Of a stretch of DNA of 64,000 bases, positions 42,139 to 51,453 are shown one piece after another (positions within the stretch are counted from its first letter, which is position 1; every line of letters starts with the position of its first letter). The translations under genes and the position numbers were made by a program. The stretch comes from an uncultured Porphyromonadaceae bacterium (GTDB lineage Bacteria > Bacteroidota > Bacteroidia > Bacteroidales > Muribaculaceae): contig CAMWMD010000005.1 of assembly GCA_947175265.1 (NCBI GenBank), positions 40,454 to 104,453 of the forward strand. The letters run 5' to 3'. The notes beneath the pieces were generated by a model. That model ran no database searches. It saw nothing but the letters and a program-made list of their open reading frames with translations, and was not told where the DNA came from.

Positions 42139-43083
42139 ATGAATAAAACAAACACTACAATTGGAGGACGAGCGTTGAGTTTAATTTTCTCGATTATCGG
42201 TTCCTTACCATTATGGATTCTCTACGGTATTGCTGATATTGTGGCGTTTCTTGTCGGTTATGTGGTGGGTTACAGAAGAGGCGTGATACGCGACAACCTG
42301 AACCGTTGCTTCCCGGAAATGACTGATAAGCAACGAAGGAAGATTGAGCGTAAATTCTACCATTTCTTGGGAGACTATTTCGTCGAGACACTGCGCCTCG
42401 GGCGTATGTCGGAGAAAGAGATACGCAAGAGGATGAAATTTGAGAATATGGAGGAGGTGAATGAGTGGTTGGCTCAGGGTAAAAGCATCTCTGTTTACTT
42501 AGGCCATTACTGCAATTGGGAATGGGTCAGTTCTATGCCTTTGCATGTGATAAACGGAGCTATAGGAGGACAAATCTACCATCCATTGGAAAGCAAAAGC
42601 GCCAACTATGCTTTTTTAAAGATTCGGGAGCATTTCGGAGCATATTCCATAGACATGGATCATGTTATGCGAGTCCTCATGAATTGGCATCGTGAAAAAA
42701 TTCCGGCAATGATCGGGTATATAGCTGACCAGACTCCCAATTTTCATGCCATACATTATTTTGCTGATTTCTTCGGTCAGGAAACCGCGACTTTTACCGG
42801 CCCGGAACGGTTAGCAAAGACTTTCAGCACTCCTGTTTTCTATATTGATATGCATCGTCCAAAACGTGGCTACTATGTCGGACGATTGATAAAGATGAGC
42901 GACGATGGTTCAAAAGAATCCCCGTTCAGCCTTACTCAAAAATATTATAATCTTTTGGAAAAATCCATTCGGAGGGCGCCACAATACTGGCTATGGAGCC
43001 ATAAGCGCTGGAAACGAACAAGAGAAGACCTTATCTCCCATTTTGGGAAAGAAGAGGCTGAACGTCATCTGCGTCGTCCATGA
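42139..43083 (+). CDS. Lipid A biosynthesis acyltransferase, LpxL/HtrB family
   Basis: 314 residues from the ATG at 42139. An N-terminal membrane segment (LPLWILYGIADIVAFLVGYVV) is followed by the acyltransferase motif H-x4-E at His123/Glu128 in LGHYCNWEW. Further along are GYIADQTPN and the FTGPERLAKTFSTPVFYI substrate segment. It transfers an acyl chain from acyl-ACP to lipid A or a related glycolipid at the inner face of the membrane. It is followed by a GT2 gene after 49 bases, so the two probably form an operon. Typical length and no defects. Confidence 0.93.
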   Translation: MNKTNTTIGGRALSLIFSIIGSLPLWILYGIADIVAFLVGYVVGYRRGVIRDNLNRCFPEMTDKQRRKIERKFYHFLGDYFVETLRLGRMSEKEIRKRMKFENMEEVNEWLAQGKSISVYLGHYCNWEWVSSMPLHVINGAIGGQIYHPLESKSANYAFLKIREHFGAYSIDMDHVMRVLMNWHREKIPAMIGYIADQTPNFHAIHYFADFFGQETATFTGPERLAKTFSTPVFYIDMHRPKRGYYVGRLIKMSDDGSKESPFSLTQKYYNLLEKSIRRAPQYWLWSHKRWKRTREDLISHFGKEEAERHLRRP

Positions 43084-43132
43084 GACTTCATAGTAAAAGA
43101 TTTTTCCAATTACTTATACCAATTATAACTTT

Positions 43133-43893
43133 ATGACAAATATTACAGCAATCATACATACACGCAACGCCGAGCAATATCTTCAGGAAGTGATTGACCA
43201 TCTGAAAGTATTTGACTCAATCATTGTATGCGATATGGAGTCAACAGATTCTACTCTGGAAATTGCAAAAAGAAACGGCTGCAGAATACTGACATATAAC
43301 AACTGCGGGTATGCTGAGCCGGCACGCGACTATGCCTTGAAATCGGCGGATACCGACTGGGTTTTCTTCGTGGATGCTGACGAAATCATCCCTAAGGAAC
43401 TGAGCCAATATCTCATTGAGAAGGCTGCCTCTCCCGAAGATGTAAGGGGTGTTTCAATGCCTCGCAAAAATATGATGCTCGGTGCCTGGAACCGCTCCAC
43501 ATATCCTGATTATCAGTTACGCTTCCTGCATAAGGATTCATCCGAATGGCCTCCTCACCTGCACAGCCAGCCAAAGGTGGAGGGCAAGATTGAGTTTATT
43601 CCTAAAGACAGGACTGACCTGGCAATGATTCATATAGCCCCTCAGTCGCCGAAATTATGGAAAGGCTTAACCGCTATACCACTGCCGAACTTGAACGCCG
43701 CCCCGACGAGAAAGCATCGTTATGGAAAATGATTTTCAAGCCTTGGAGCCGTTTCTTCAAGTCTTACATCCTCAAAGGCGGCTTCCGAAGGGGTATCAAC
43801 GGTTACTTCTCCGCAAAGGCTGACGCCAACTATAAATTCTACCTCTACGCCAAAATGTATGAGGCATCCCTAAAAAATAAAAATGGCAGGTAA
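43133..43893 (+). pseudogene. GT2-family glycosyltransferase with a frameshift
   Basis: Two overlapping reading frames together match one GT2 enzyme. The first (43133-43732) has the GT-A start TAIIHTRNAEQYLQEVIDHL, CDMESTDS and FVDADE(I). Around 43638-43641 (CCCC) the frame must change by -1 to continue as MERLNRYTTAELERRPDE. The paralogue at 55880-56782 reads HIPASIDHLVNRIKRY at this place, aligning in length with HIAPSVAEIMERLNRY if one C is restored. Loss of a C from a run of five explains it. The same paralogue shows CDMESTDNTVELARQ and RSTYPDYQLRFFH, shared here. Either a pseudogene, a phase-variable gene or a base-call error. Confidence 0.85.
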
Positions 43894-44108
43894 CTGTATC
43901 CCTGTTATCCCCCGCCCAAACGCTGGAAACATTGCTCATGCACTCACGTTTGATACCGGAAGTGCATTATATCGAAATAAAATCCGACTTCAGCGATGTT
44001 GATGTCAAGATTCAATATTATAAGGATCATCCCGAGGAGGCAAGGAATTTTTCTGAAGCTTCTAAAGAATGGATCAGACAGTTCAGTGATGAGAAAAGAG
44101 AATTATAG
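43881..44108 (+). pseudogene. C-terminal remnant of a GT90 (CAP10-like) glycosyltransferase
   Basis: An open frame of ~75 codons ends at a stop at 44106-44108. Its segment SRLIPEVHYIEIKSDFSD, followed by VKIQYYKDHPEEARNF and a final QFSDEKREL, matches my recollection of the C-terminus of GT90/LPS-modifying glycosyltransferases. No plausible start or N-terminal domain is present, so it is a truncated relic. It lies between the frameshifted GT2 gene and the sulfatase-fold gene. Confidence 0.55.
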
Positions 44109-44173
44109 CTGAATTGACGGCTCAAAAATACTTTCAAATTTCCAACTCCGATTAAAAACAGATTCCGATAGAA

Positions 44174-46117
44174 ATGAAACTTCGGCTTTCATATTACCGC
44201 GCCACTCTCCTGCAGTTGGCCATACCACTTCTGCTTTTATGGGGATTGCGTTTCCCTTTCGTTTGTTATAATATTTCCGCTTTAGGAAACCCGTCGGCAG
44301 AGACAATATTTCGTTTGTCTTTTTACGGTTTTCAATTTGATATCTGTGCTTGGGCATGGTTTAATGCTCTTTTCATTCTCCTTCGCTTCCTTCCATTCAA
44401 CTTCACACAGAGAAAGGGATATTTAAGAGCGACAGACATAATATATTTACTCACAAATACTTTACTTCTCTTGCCGGCAATGGCCGACATACCATTCTTT
44501 CAGTTTAACGGATCACATCTCCGCTGGCAGACACTTCTGACAATCTGGACTGACCCGGAAATCATTTCAATCATATTTTCTTTCTTCAAAGATTATTGGT
44601 GGGTATTTATATCCGGATTTGTGATTCTTGGCATCCTGTTCTGGGCAGTTTCCGGCATCCATATCCTACCCTTGAAATCGACTCGAATCCCAACCCTACG
44701 AGTCAGACTTTATCAAGTTGGAATATTCACCACTGTAGTTGTCTTGACGTTCATTTGCATCCGAGGGCACCTTGGACCGGGACGGCCTCTATCTATCGGG
44801 GATGCTGTGTGGGTCACGAGTCAGGCTTCTCATAGAAATATTGTCTTAAATGCTCCTTTCTGCATTATAAGAAGTCTGCATAGGGATTACAGAGTCGAGG
44901 AGATGAATTTCTTTAATAAAAATAAATTGGCATCAATACGCTCCTCCTTACACCATCCTCTCGACTCCATGACTTTATTGAAGAAAAATATCTTTATTAT
45001 TGCAATAGAGAGTGGAAGTTCTATATGGATGAAAAACCTGAATCCTGTAAAGAACGATACTCTCCCATCACTCATGCCCTTTTTGGATTCTCTTTCTCAA
45101 AAATCTGTTGCATTCCCTAATGCCTACACCACAGGCATTCGCTCCATAGAGGGTATTACTGCTGTTTTCGGAGGAGTCCCTACATTCGATGAGATGGTAT
45201 TGATGACCTCTCCTTATTTCACAAACTCTTTTGATACCCCCGCGAATCTTTTGAAAAAGGAGGGATACGCCACCAGATTTTATTTTGGTGGCAACCATGG
45301 CTCTTTCAACATTGACCAGACCCTCAAGATATTCGGATTTGATGAAATTATTTCCCGTGAGGAATATGGCAATGAAAAGGATTATGACGGTGGATGGGGT
45401 ATATGGGATCATAAAATGGGTGAATACGCAGCCCGTGATATTACGACACTACCGCAACCTTTCATAGCGGGGTGGTTCACACTTAATCCTCATGGGCCTT
45501 TCGATGTGCCTGATGATTGGGAAACTGAAGGTTATGTCAGCACTGACCCTATGAAGAAAACCGTGGAATATGAAGACCGGGCCATAAGGCATTTCTTCGA
45601 CGTTGCAAAGATGCAGCCTTGGTATGATAATACCATATTCGTCATTGTAGCAGATCATGGTTGCCGCGACCTTAAAGAGACAATCTACGACTCTTCTTTT
45701 ATCCTTCCACATATAACCTTGATGATATTTTCTCCTGATGGCTCCCTCCCACCACAGAGGATTGAAAATATTGCCGTCAGTCAGTTGGACATAGCATCTA
45801 CCCTCATAGATCTTGCCGGTTATCCTCGTGATTACATATCGTTAGGTCATAATATCCTGTCACCTTCTCATCCCGGCTACGCAATTATGTTCATTCACGG
45901 GGCTTTCCAGATTTGCAGTGCTCAGTATGCGGTTAGATTATCGGCAGATATGAAAAGAATCGAAGGAGTGTATGATATCCGCTCCGACTTTGAAATGAAA
46001 AGGCCTCTTTCCCGGTTTGACGGAAAAGAAGTCAACAGAATGGTGGAATGGGGAAGGGCATTTCTTCAGGATTATTCTGAAAGGATAAACAATGATAGGT
46101 TGTCATTCAACTCCTAA
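44174..46117 (+). CDS. LTA synthase/phosphoethanolamine transferase-like sulfatase-fold membrane enzyme
   Basis: 647 residues. Five or so N-terminal transmembrane helices (e.g. LLQLAIPLLLLWGLRFPFV, YWWVFISGFVILGILFWAV) precede an alkaline-phosphatase-superfamily domain beginning FIIAIESGSS near residue 275. The likely nucleophile is a Thr in AYTTGIRSIEG, and the metal site VIVADHGCRD is present. Such enzymes transfer a phospho-head group from a phospholipid to lipid A, glycan or a lipid anchor at the outer face of the inner membrane. It follows the acyltransferase/GT genes and converges with a distant paralogue. The exact acceptor is not predictable. Confidence 0.85.
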   Translation: MKLRLSYYRATLLQLAIPLLLLWGLRFPFVCYNISALGNPSAETIFRLSFYGFQFDICAWAWFNALFILLRFLPFNFTQRKGYLRATDIIYLLTNTLLLLPAMADIPFFQFNGSHLRWQTLLTIWTDPEIISIIFSFFKDYWWVFISGFVILGILFWAVSGIHILPLKSTRIPTLRVRLYQVGIFTTVVVLTFICIRGHLGPGRPLSIGDAVWVTSQASHRNIVLNAPFCIIRSLHRDYRVEEMNFFNKNKLASIRSSLHHPLDSMTLLKKNIFIIAIESGSSIWMKNLNPVKNDTLPSLMPFLDSLSQKSVAFPNAYTTGIRSIEGITAVFGGVPTFDEMVLMTSPYFTNSFDTPANLLKKEGYATRFYFGGNHGSFNIDQTLKIFGFDEIISREEYGNEKDYDGGWGIWDHKMGEYAARDITTLPQPFIAGWFTLNPHGPFDVPDDWETEGYVSTDPMKKTVEYEDRAIRHFFDVAKMQPWYDNTIFVIVADHGCRDLKETIYDSSFILPHITLMIFSPDGSLPPQRIENIAVSQLDIASTLIDLAGYPRDYISLGHNILSPSHPGYAIMFIHGAFQICSAQYAVRLSADMKRIEGVYDIRSDFEMKRPLSRFDGKEVNRMVEWGRAFLQDYSERINNDRLSFNS

Positions 46118-46213
46118 CATTCTGTATATATTTCTCAATCAATTTCATATCATATTCAGGATACAAATATAAAGAATTTTTTTCAGATAGCCTTTATTCC
46201 CTTCTACGCAGCA

Positions 46214-48172
46214 TCATTCCTTATCGCTCCGGCTACGGAGAAAACGTGTCTGGAAAAGCAGCAGGAGACATTCACGTGCTTCAGCCACACGGCGAGCCTT
46301 TTCCGCCATTCCTGCGCCGGAAAGGGTCTTGGCCGTATTCACGCTCACCGTATTATCCCCGTTTAACCCGGGGTCAAGAAGGTTCTTACCCACATTAAGA
46401 TAAGACACCCCTTCCAAGAAGGCAAACGGCGCCAAGGTAGGCAATATATCATGATGATCGCCCCATTTCGACGTGTCGGCACTACCCTCCCTCTCCACAT
46501 ACTTCCTTATGTATGGAGGAAGATAGATATAGAGCGGAACAGCAAATTCCCATTTGGTGGGCACATGAATCCCGTCATCACCATACGCAAGGGCCGTCCT
46601 GACATTATGGTCGCCGGTGATTATGATGATGGTATCGTCGGCATACGGCGACTCCTTAAACTTATCGAGGAATTGTGCCAAAGCGAGGTTGGCATATTGA
46701 TAACCTCGCATATATTTTTCCTGTACCTCACGCTTGTTACCCCACTCCGGGTTTCGGTAGAAAGAGTCGGGCAACTGCGGAAGAGCCACATTGTCAGGAT
46801 AGACAAACGGAGGATGGTTGGTCGTGGTCATCACAAAAATCATCTTCGGTTTTCCCTTGTCTTGTGAAAGCTCCTCCAATAGCGACTCCATGAGGAAATG
46901 ATCGAAAAGACCTACGGAATTGCCGCTGTATTCCGGATGATTCTTCAGGAGCATGAATTTGTCGATTATCTCACTGAATCCTTGGATACGGAGGCTCTCC
47001 CCGACATTTTCCCATTCCTGATCCATGCCTGACATGAAGATTGTCTCATAGCCGCTGTTGTTGAAAGGTGTGGCTACGGAGGTCGGGAACCGGAGGAAAC
47101 GGTAGCCCGAACGGAATACCCTCGGGAAGGGGGCCGAAATCACAAAATCCTCGATAGAGGCTATGGTGCCGTTCTGCACACTCTGGTAATTCTGCAACAG
47201 TAGGTCTTCCTTGAGATGACGCTCCATCCCGCAAAGCAAAAGTGTATCCTTCCCTTTGAGTGCCTTATGTGTGAGATAGCCGCTCCAACTTTCGTTAAAG
47301 ATGACTATGATGTTGGGTTGAGCCAAGACAGTGTCGGGGTGATGCATGGTGGCGAAGGGGGTTCTCTCCTTTATTCCGAGTGTCTCGTAGACCTCCTCCT
47401 CAGAGGAAAATCCGTAACGGCCCAATATATCCTCGTCTGACTGAAGCATGAACGATTGTTTCTTCTCCTTGATGACTTTCTTGAGGATATAACACGGATT
47501 GGCAACCATATCGTTGATTTTCTGCTGATGTGATACCCGCATATCCTCAACCTGCAAAGGAAATTGAGTGACGGACCCCCTCATGCTGACTCCAAAGAAT
47601 ATGATGATGAGAGCCAAAAGCCAGTAATTCCTTCTTCCCCTCCCCTTAACTGCCAAGGTGACCCTCAATCGCAGCATGAGTATGAATACGGCTGCAAGTA
47701 GAAGGAAAAGCCATACCACAGGATATTCTTCCCATATTGTCTGCACGAGAGTGGCAGGGGCTTCGTCAAAAAAGTCGAACAGGGTAAGATTGAAGTGTGT
47801 CCCGAAATTCTTATAGAAACCTATGTCGACAATCTCCACCGACACAAGGAATGTGTACACAATCGTATAATACCATTTCAACGCTACCCTGAGTATAGCC
47901 AGAGGTTTCGGGGAGGTGATGAATGATGCGCATATAAGAATAAGCAAAGGGAGCAGATTCAGATATGCCAACGCCTGACAGTCAAATCGCAGGGCGTTGA
48001 ATGTGGCATGGAGAATGGTCGGGAGAGAAAATGTCACATCCTGCCATGATATGAGGATGGTGGCTAAGGCGATGCGGCCTGAAACGAGGATTGCGAGCCC
48101 AATCAACCAATATTTGAGCAGGATTCTGAAATATTCGGGTTTCATATCACAATTGTTTGCCGGAGCCGTCAC
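46214..48172 (-). CDS. LTA synthase-like sulfatase-fold membrane enzyme (paralogue)
   Basis: 652 residues, same layout as the gene at 44174-46117: N-terminal TM helices (YWLIGLAILVSGRIALATIL, YPVVWLFLLLAAVFILML), then a sulfatase domain with IVIFNESWSGY, candidate nucleophile Thr in QNGTIASIE, SGMDQEWENVG and the metal motif IIIITGDHNVR. The sequence differs strongly from its neighbour, so they are not a recent duplication. It is convergent with that gene across a 96-base gap and has its own promoter box at 48220-48227. Likely a head-group transferase for surface glycolipids or lipid A. Confidence 0.85.
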   Translation of the reverse strand: MTAPANNCDMKPEYFRILLKYWLIGLAILVSGRIALATILISWQDVTFSLPTILHATFNALRFDCQALAYLNLLPLLILICASFITSPKPLAILRVALKWYYTIVYTFLVSVEIVDIGFYKNFGTHFNLTLFDFFDEAPATLVQTIWEEYPVVWLFLLLAAVFILMLRLRVTLAVKGRGRRNYWLLALIIIFFGVSMRGSVTQFPLQVEDMRVSHQQKINDMVANPCYILKKVIKEKKQSFMLQSDEDILGRYGFSSEEEVYETLGIKERTPFATMHHPDTVLAQPNIIVIFNESWSGYLTHKALKGKDTLLLCGMERHLKEDLLLQNYQSVQNGTIASIEDFVISAPFPRVFRSGYRFLRFPTSVATPFNNSGYETIFMSGMDQEWENVGESLRIQGFSEIIDKFMLLKNHPEYSGNSVGLFDHFLMESLLEELSQDKGKPKMIFVMTTTNHPPFVYPDNVALPQLPDSFYRNPEWGNKREVQEKYMRGYQYANLALAQFLDKFKESPYADDTIIIITGDHNVRTALAYGDDGIHVPTKWEFAVPLYIYLPPYIRKYVEREGSADTSKWGDHHDILPTLAPFAFLEGVSYLNVGKNLLDPGLNGDNTVSVNTAKTLSGAGMAEKARRVAEARECLLLLFQTRFLRSRSDKE

Positions 48173-48219
48173 CTCACCTCAATATCCTTGATAGACGTGA
48201 GCGTTTCCCCGGATTCCTG

Positions 48220-48227
48220 CAAAGGTA
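48220..48227 (-). promoter_or_regulatory. -7 promoter box for the second sulfatase-fold gene (TACCTTTG on minus strand)
   Basis: CAAAGGTA on the plus strand, 48 bases upstream of the start at 48172. The directly repeated motif at 48261-48354 lies just upstream of it. Confidence 0.55.
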
Positions 48228-48260
48228 ACGGTTTTTTCAAATTAAAGCAATTAAAACCGC

Positions 48261-48354
48261 TTTTTTACACCAAATCCAAACATTTAAAATGTTAAATTTA
48301 CGTTAAATCCAAACACTTAAAACCACATTTTTACACCAAATCCAAACACTTAAG
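48261..48354. repeat. Three direct repeats of (TTTTTACACC)AAATCCAAACA(C/T)TTAA
   Basis: Full copies at 48261-48287 and 48328-48354 and a core copy at 48304-48320. They fill most of the gap between the two minus-strand genes. They may be operator-like sites upstream of the sulfatase-fold gene promoter, or a transcript-end structure of the AAA gene. Confidence 0.65.
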
Positions 48355-48364
48355 CTATTTTGTC

Positions 48365-49924
48365 TCACAGAGAGTCAATAAACCAAGGGAGTGTGAGAGT
48401 ACGGGTCTTTGTTGAGAAATTGGCTCCTATAAGAAATATTTGCCGTACATCTACACCGTAACGCCCTGCATAGTCTTTCTCTACAATCTGTGCCAATGCC
48501 TCTTCTGCACTACCATCCACCTTGAACTCAAATATATAGATATATCTTTGGGTCTCAATTGTCATATCACACCTGCCTGCACTTGAACGTATCTCCGTCC
48601 GGACAACAAGACCAAGCATCTTACAGGCAATTGCCATCATGTTCTGGAAATGCAACTCTTTATTTGATTCCGGTTGAGACTCCGTATCGGCAAAAAGAGC
48701 CTTCAGTCGTCTAAGAAAAGCATCAGGCTGTCCATTATAAAGTTCATCAAGAAACTTGACTGTACTGAAACAATTGTTACCTATGCGGTCAATGAAAAAC
48801 TCTCTGGCGAGAGATTCCCAAAACCCTTCTGACACCTCACGATTAGGGAATCCAAGCGTATATTCTTTCGTATTTGCATCATATCCTTTCAGAGTAAGGT
48901 AGCCCGCTTGATATAGGAGAGGAACGAAATCACGGCCGATTGAAGATATGTCGATAAGATCGGAAGCTCTCCTTTTGGCCCCTTCAAGATCTCCCAACAG
49001 GAAAGAGTGGCGTTTTACAAGATTTACCAGAAAGGAAGCGGAACCGGAAACAAACCAGTAATGTCCGAGTTCCTTAAAACGGAACGCCTTGAGCACACTA
49101 TACGGATTATAGATGAAGTCTCCTTCACGTGCAAAACGGTAGCCGTCGTATTCACGTTTGAACGCTGTCCAGACATGCTCCTCCGACAAGTGATGTGTCG
49201 AGGCAAAAGACTCCACCGACTTAGGGAAATATCTATGGAATTCCTGCTCGCTGATACCGCAGATAGTGTTATATTCCGGGAGCATGGATATGTCGTCAAG
49301 ATTGTTTAGGGCACTGAAGATAGACACCCTGCTGAACCTTGACACACCTGTTATCATCACGAACCTTATATACTGATCAGCACCTTTCATCACAGAATAG
49401 AAAGCCGCAAGTTGATTCTGCATGTTTTGATGGAGATCATCATTGTGCAGACAGTCGAGTATCGGCTTGTCGTATTCATCTATAAGAATCACCACGCGTT
49501 GACCGAATTTCTCGTACGCCTTCCGCAGAAGGAGTCTGAAGCGACGCGATATGGTTCCCGTGGTAGGAGCGAGTCCGTAGATCTCCTCCACATCATCAAG
49601 AAGACCATCTATATGCCCTATCAGTTTATCGGGACAATTGAAGTATTCTCCACTCAGGTCAAGACGGAATACGGGATATTCCGTCCAAATTGATTCAAGG
49701 CGGGAGATGGCGAGACCCCTGAACAATTCCTTTCTCCCTTTGAAGTAATCTTCCAAGGTGGATAGGAGAAGGCTCTTCCCGAAGCGTCGCGGCCGGCTCA
49801 GAAACACATATTTGGTCTGGTTTACAAGTTTGAATATCACTTCAGTCTTATCTATATAAAGATAGTTTTCACTGATTATCTCAGCAAAAGTCTGTATGCC
49901 GACGGGGTATTTTATCTCTGCCAT
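48365..49924 (-). CDS. AAA-ATPase-like / PD-(D/E)XK nuclease domain protein (paralogue)
   Basis: 519 residues, the same length as the gene at 2242-3801 and closely similar throughout (e.g. YPVGIQTFAEIISENY, FLSRPRRFGKSLLLSTLEDY, VVILIDEYDKPILDCLH). The nuclease motif is RSSAGRCDMTIETQRYIYIFEFKVDGS. Both domains appear intact. It is a single gene with a -7 box at 49948-49955. Function of the family is unknown. Divergence from the first copy is spread along the length, which suggests old paralogues rather than a recent transposition. The neighbouring tyrS terminator at 50014-50043 separates it from the upstream gene. Confidence 0.85.
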   Translation of the reverse strand: MAEIKYPVGIQTFAEIISENYLYIDKTEVIFKLVNQTKYVFLSRPRRFGKSLLLSTLEDYFKGRKELFRGLAISRLESIWTEYPVFRLDLSGEYFNCPDKLIGHIDGLLDDVEEIYGLAPTTGTISRRFRLLLRKAYEKFGQRVVILIDEYDKPILDCLHNDDLHQNMQNQLAAFYSVMKGADQYIRFVMITGVSRFSRVSIFSALNNLDDISMLPEYNTICGISEQEFHRYFPKSVESFASTHHLSEEHVWTAFKREYDGYRFAREGDFIYNPYSVLKAFRFKELGHYWFVSGSASFLVNLVKRHSFLLGDLEGAKRRASDLIDISSIGRDFVPLLYQAGYLTLKGYDANTKEYTLGFPNREVSEGFWESLAREFFIDRIGNNCFSTVKFLDELYNGQPDAFLRRLKALFADTESQPESNKELHFQNMMAIACKMLGLVVRTEIRSSAGRCDMTIETQRYIYIFEFKVDGSAEEALAQIVEKDYAGRYGVDVRQIFLIGANFSTKTRTLTLPWFIDSL

Positions 49925-49947
49925 CCTGACCTGTTTTGATTTCCTTG

Positions 49948-49955
49948 CAAAGATA
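49948..49955 (-). promoter_or_regulatory. -7 promoter box for the second AAA gene (TATCTTTG on minus strand)
   Basis: CAAAGATA on the plus strand, 24 bases upstream of the start at 49924. Confidence 0.55.
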
Positions 49956-50013
49956 ATGATTTTTACATAATTTTTTGAGTCCGACGTGCATTCTTTGACC
50001 CGTTATACAACAT

Positions 50014-50043
50014 AAAAGCCACGCCCTGTCGGCATGGCTTTTT
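50014..50043 (-). terminator. Rho-independent terminator of tyrS
   Basis: AAAAGCCACGCC and GGCATGGCTTTTT form a stem with one mismatch around a 5-base loop, with A/T tracts on both sides, so it can work in either direction. It lies 25 bases past the tyrS stop. Confidence 0.75.
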
Positions 50044-50067
50044 ATGTCTTTATCGGAAGGATAGGGT

Positions 50068-51360
50068 TTACTCCGCTATGATGAGGAAATAGTTCTTCTT
50101 GCCGCGCTGCGCGAGAAGATATTTCCCGTTGAGCAATTCATCGGCTGTTATCACGGCATTCGGATCGGTCACTTTCCTCTTGTTGAGGCTTACACCACCT
50201 TGCTGCACCATCTTGCGTGCCTCACCCTTCGAGGGGAATACCGCGGTCTTCGCTGCAAGCAGATCAAGCAAAGCGATCCCCTGCTCAAGTTCCGATTTCT
50301 CAACCTTAAACGTGGGCACACCCTCAAACACCTCAAGAAGAGTCTTCTCATTGATGTTGCGTAAAGCCTCGTCAGCCTTGTTGCTGAAGAGAATCTGGCT
50401 CGCCTCAACAGCAGCGTTATAGTCTTCCTCACTGTGAACCATGACAGTGACCTCCTTTGCGAGACGTTTCTGCATCGGACGCTGTCCCGGATCCTTGGCA
50501 TGCTCCTCCACAAGCGCATTAATCTCATCCTTTGTCAGCGAAGTGAAGATTTTGAGGTACTTCTCAGCATCGGCATCGCTGACGTTGAGCCAGAACTGAT
50601 AGAATTTGTAGGGGGAGGTGTAACGCGGGTCGAGCCATACGTTCCCGCTCTCCGTCTTGCCGAACTTTCCGCCGTCGGCCTTGGTGATGAGCGGACAGGT
50701 GAGGGCATACGCCTCTCCACCGAGTTTACGGCGGATAAGTTCAGTGCCTGTGGTGATATTGCCCCACTGGTCAGAGCCGCCAAGCTGCAATTTGCAATCC
50801 TTCTCCTTGTAGAGAGTAAGGAAATCAAATCCCTGCAAAAGTTGGTAGGTGAACTCCGTAAAACTCAGGCCGTCGCGTGCCTCGCCATTGAGACGCTTCT
50901 GCACGGAATCCTTGGCCATCATATAGTTGACCGTGATATGCTTACCTATCTCGCGGGCGAAATCAAGGAATGTCACATCCTTTGTCCAGTCGTAATTGTT
51001 CACCATCTCCGCCTTATTGGGGGCATCGCTCTCGAAATCAAGAAACTTCGAAAGTTGCTTCTTTATAGCCTCCTGATTATGGCGCAAGGTAGCCTCATCG
51101 AGAAGATTGCGCTCCGCGCTTTTCCCGGAAGGGTCGCCTATCATACCCGTAGCACCCCCCACGAGTGCGAGCGGTTTGTGGCCGCAACGCTGGAAATGGC
51201 GAAGCATCATCACTCCGCAGAGGTGGCCGATATGCAGTGAGTCAGCCGTGGGGTCTATACCGAGGTAGGCAGTGGTCATACCCTTCTTCAGTTGTTCGTC
51301 TGTCCCGGGCATGACCGTGTGTATCATGCCTCTCCAGGTAAGTTCTTCTATGAAATCCAT
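50068..51360 (-). CDS. tyrS: Tyrosyl-tRNA synthetase
   Basis: 430 residues, standard bacterial length. Class I signatures: HIGH as [11 protein letters not shown] near residue 33 and the KMSKS loop as KFGKTES near residue 233. The Tyr-binding [10 protein letters not shown] segment is present, and the C-terminal S4-like RNA-binding domain has [21 protein letters not shown]. It charges tRNA-Tyr in the cytoplasm. A terminator follows at 50014-50043. The upstream gap to the M28 peptidase gene is 93 bases of AT-rich repeat with no TAnnTTTG box, so co-transcription with the M28 gene is possible. Confidence 0.97.
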   Translation of the reverse strand: MDFIEELTWRGMIHTVMPGTDEQLKKGMTTAYLGIDPTADSLHIGHLCGVMMLRHFQRCGHKPLALVGGATGMIGDPSGKSAERNLLDEATLRHNQEAIKKQLSKFLDFESDAPNKAEMVNNYDWTKDVTFLDFAREIGKHITVNYMMAKDSVQKRLNGEARDGLSFTEFTYQLLQGFDFLTLYKEKDCKLQLGGSDQWGNITTGTELIRRKLGGEAYALTCPLITKADGGKFGKTESGNVWLDPRYTSPYKFYQFWLNVSDADAEKYLKIFTSLTKDEINALVEEHAKDPGQRPMQKRLAKEVTVMVHSEEDYNAAVEASQILFSNKADEALRNINEKTLLEVFEGVPTFKVEKSELEQGIALLDLLAAKTAVFPSKGEARKMVQQGGVSLNKRKVTDPNAVITADELLNGKYLLAQRGKKNYFLIIAE

Positions 51361-51364
51361 TTTA

Positions 51365-51450
51365 TATGAATTGAATATTTAAATTTTAAATTTGAAAATG
51401 GAATTTGAAATTTGAAATTTGAAAATGGAAAATGGAAATAGCATTCTCAA
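51365..51450. repeat. AT-rich AAATTTGAAA repeat between tyrS and the M28 gene
   Basis: Short direct repeats of the type GGAATTTGAAATTTGAAA and GAAAATGGAAAATGGAAA fill the gap. Possibly a degraded repeat or a mononucleotide-slippage hotspot; no promoter or gene is seen. Confidence 0.55.
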
Positions 51451-51453
51451 TTT

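Noticed and set aside
43633..43660. Programmed -1 frameshift in the GT2 gene
   Set aside because: The AGCCCCTC context is not a good slippery heptamer and no downstream structure is evident; a lost C is simpler.
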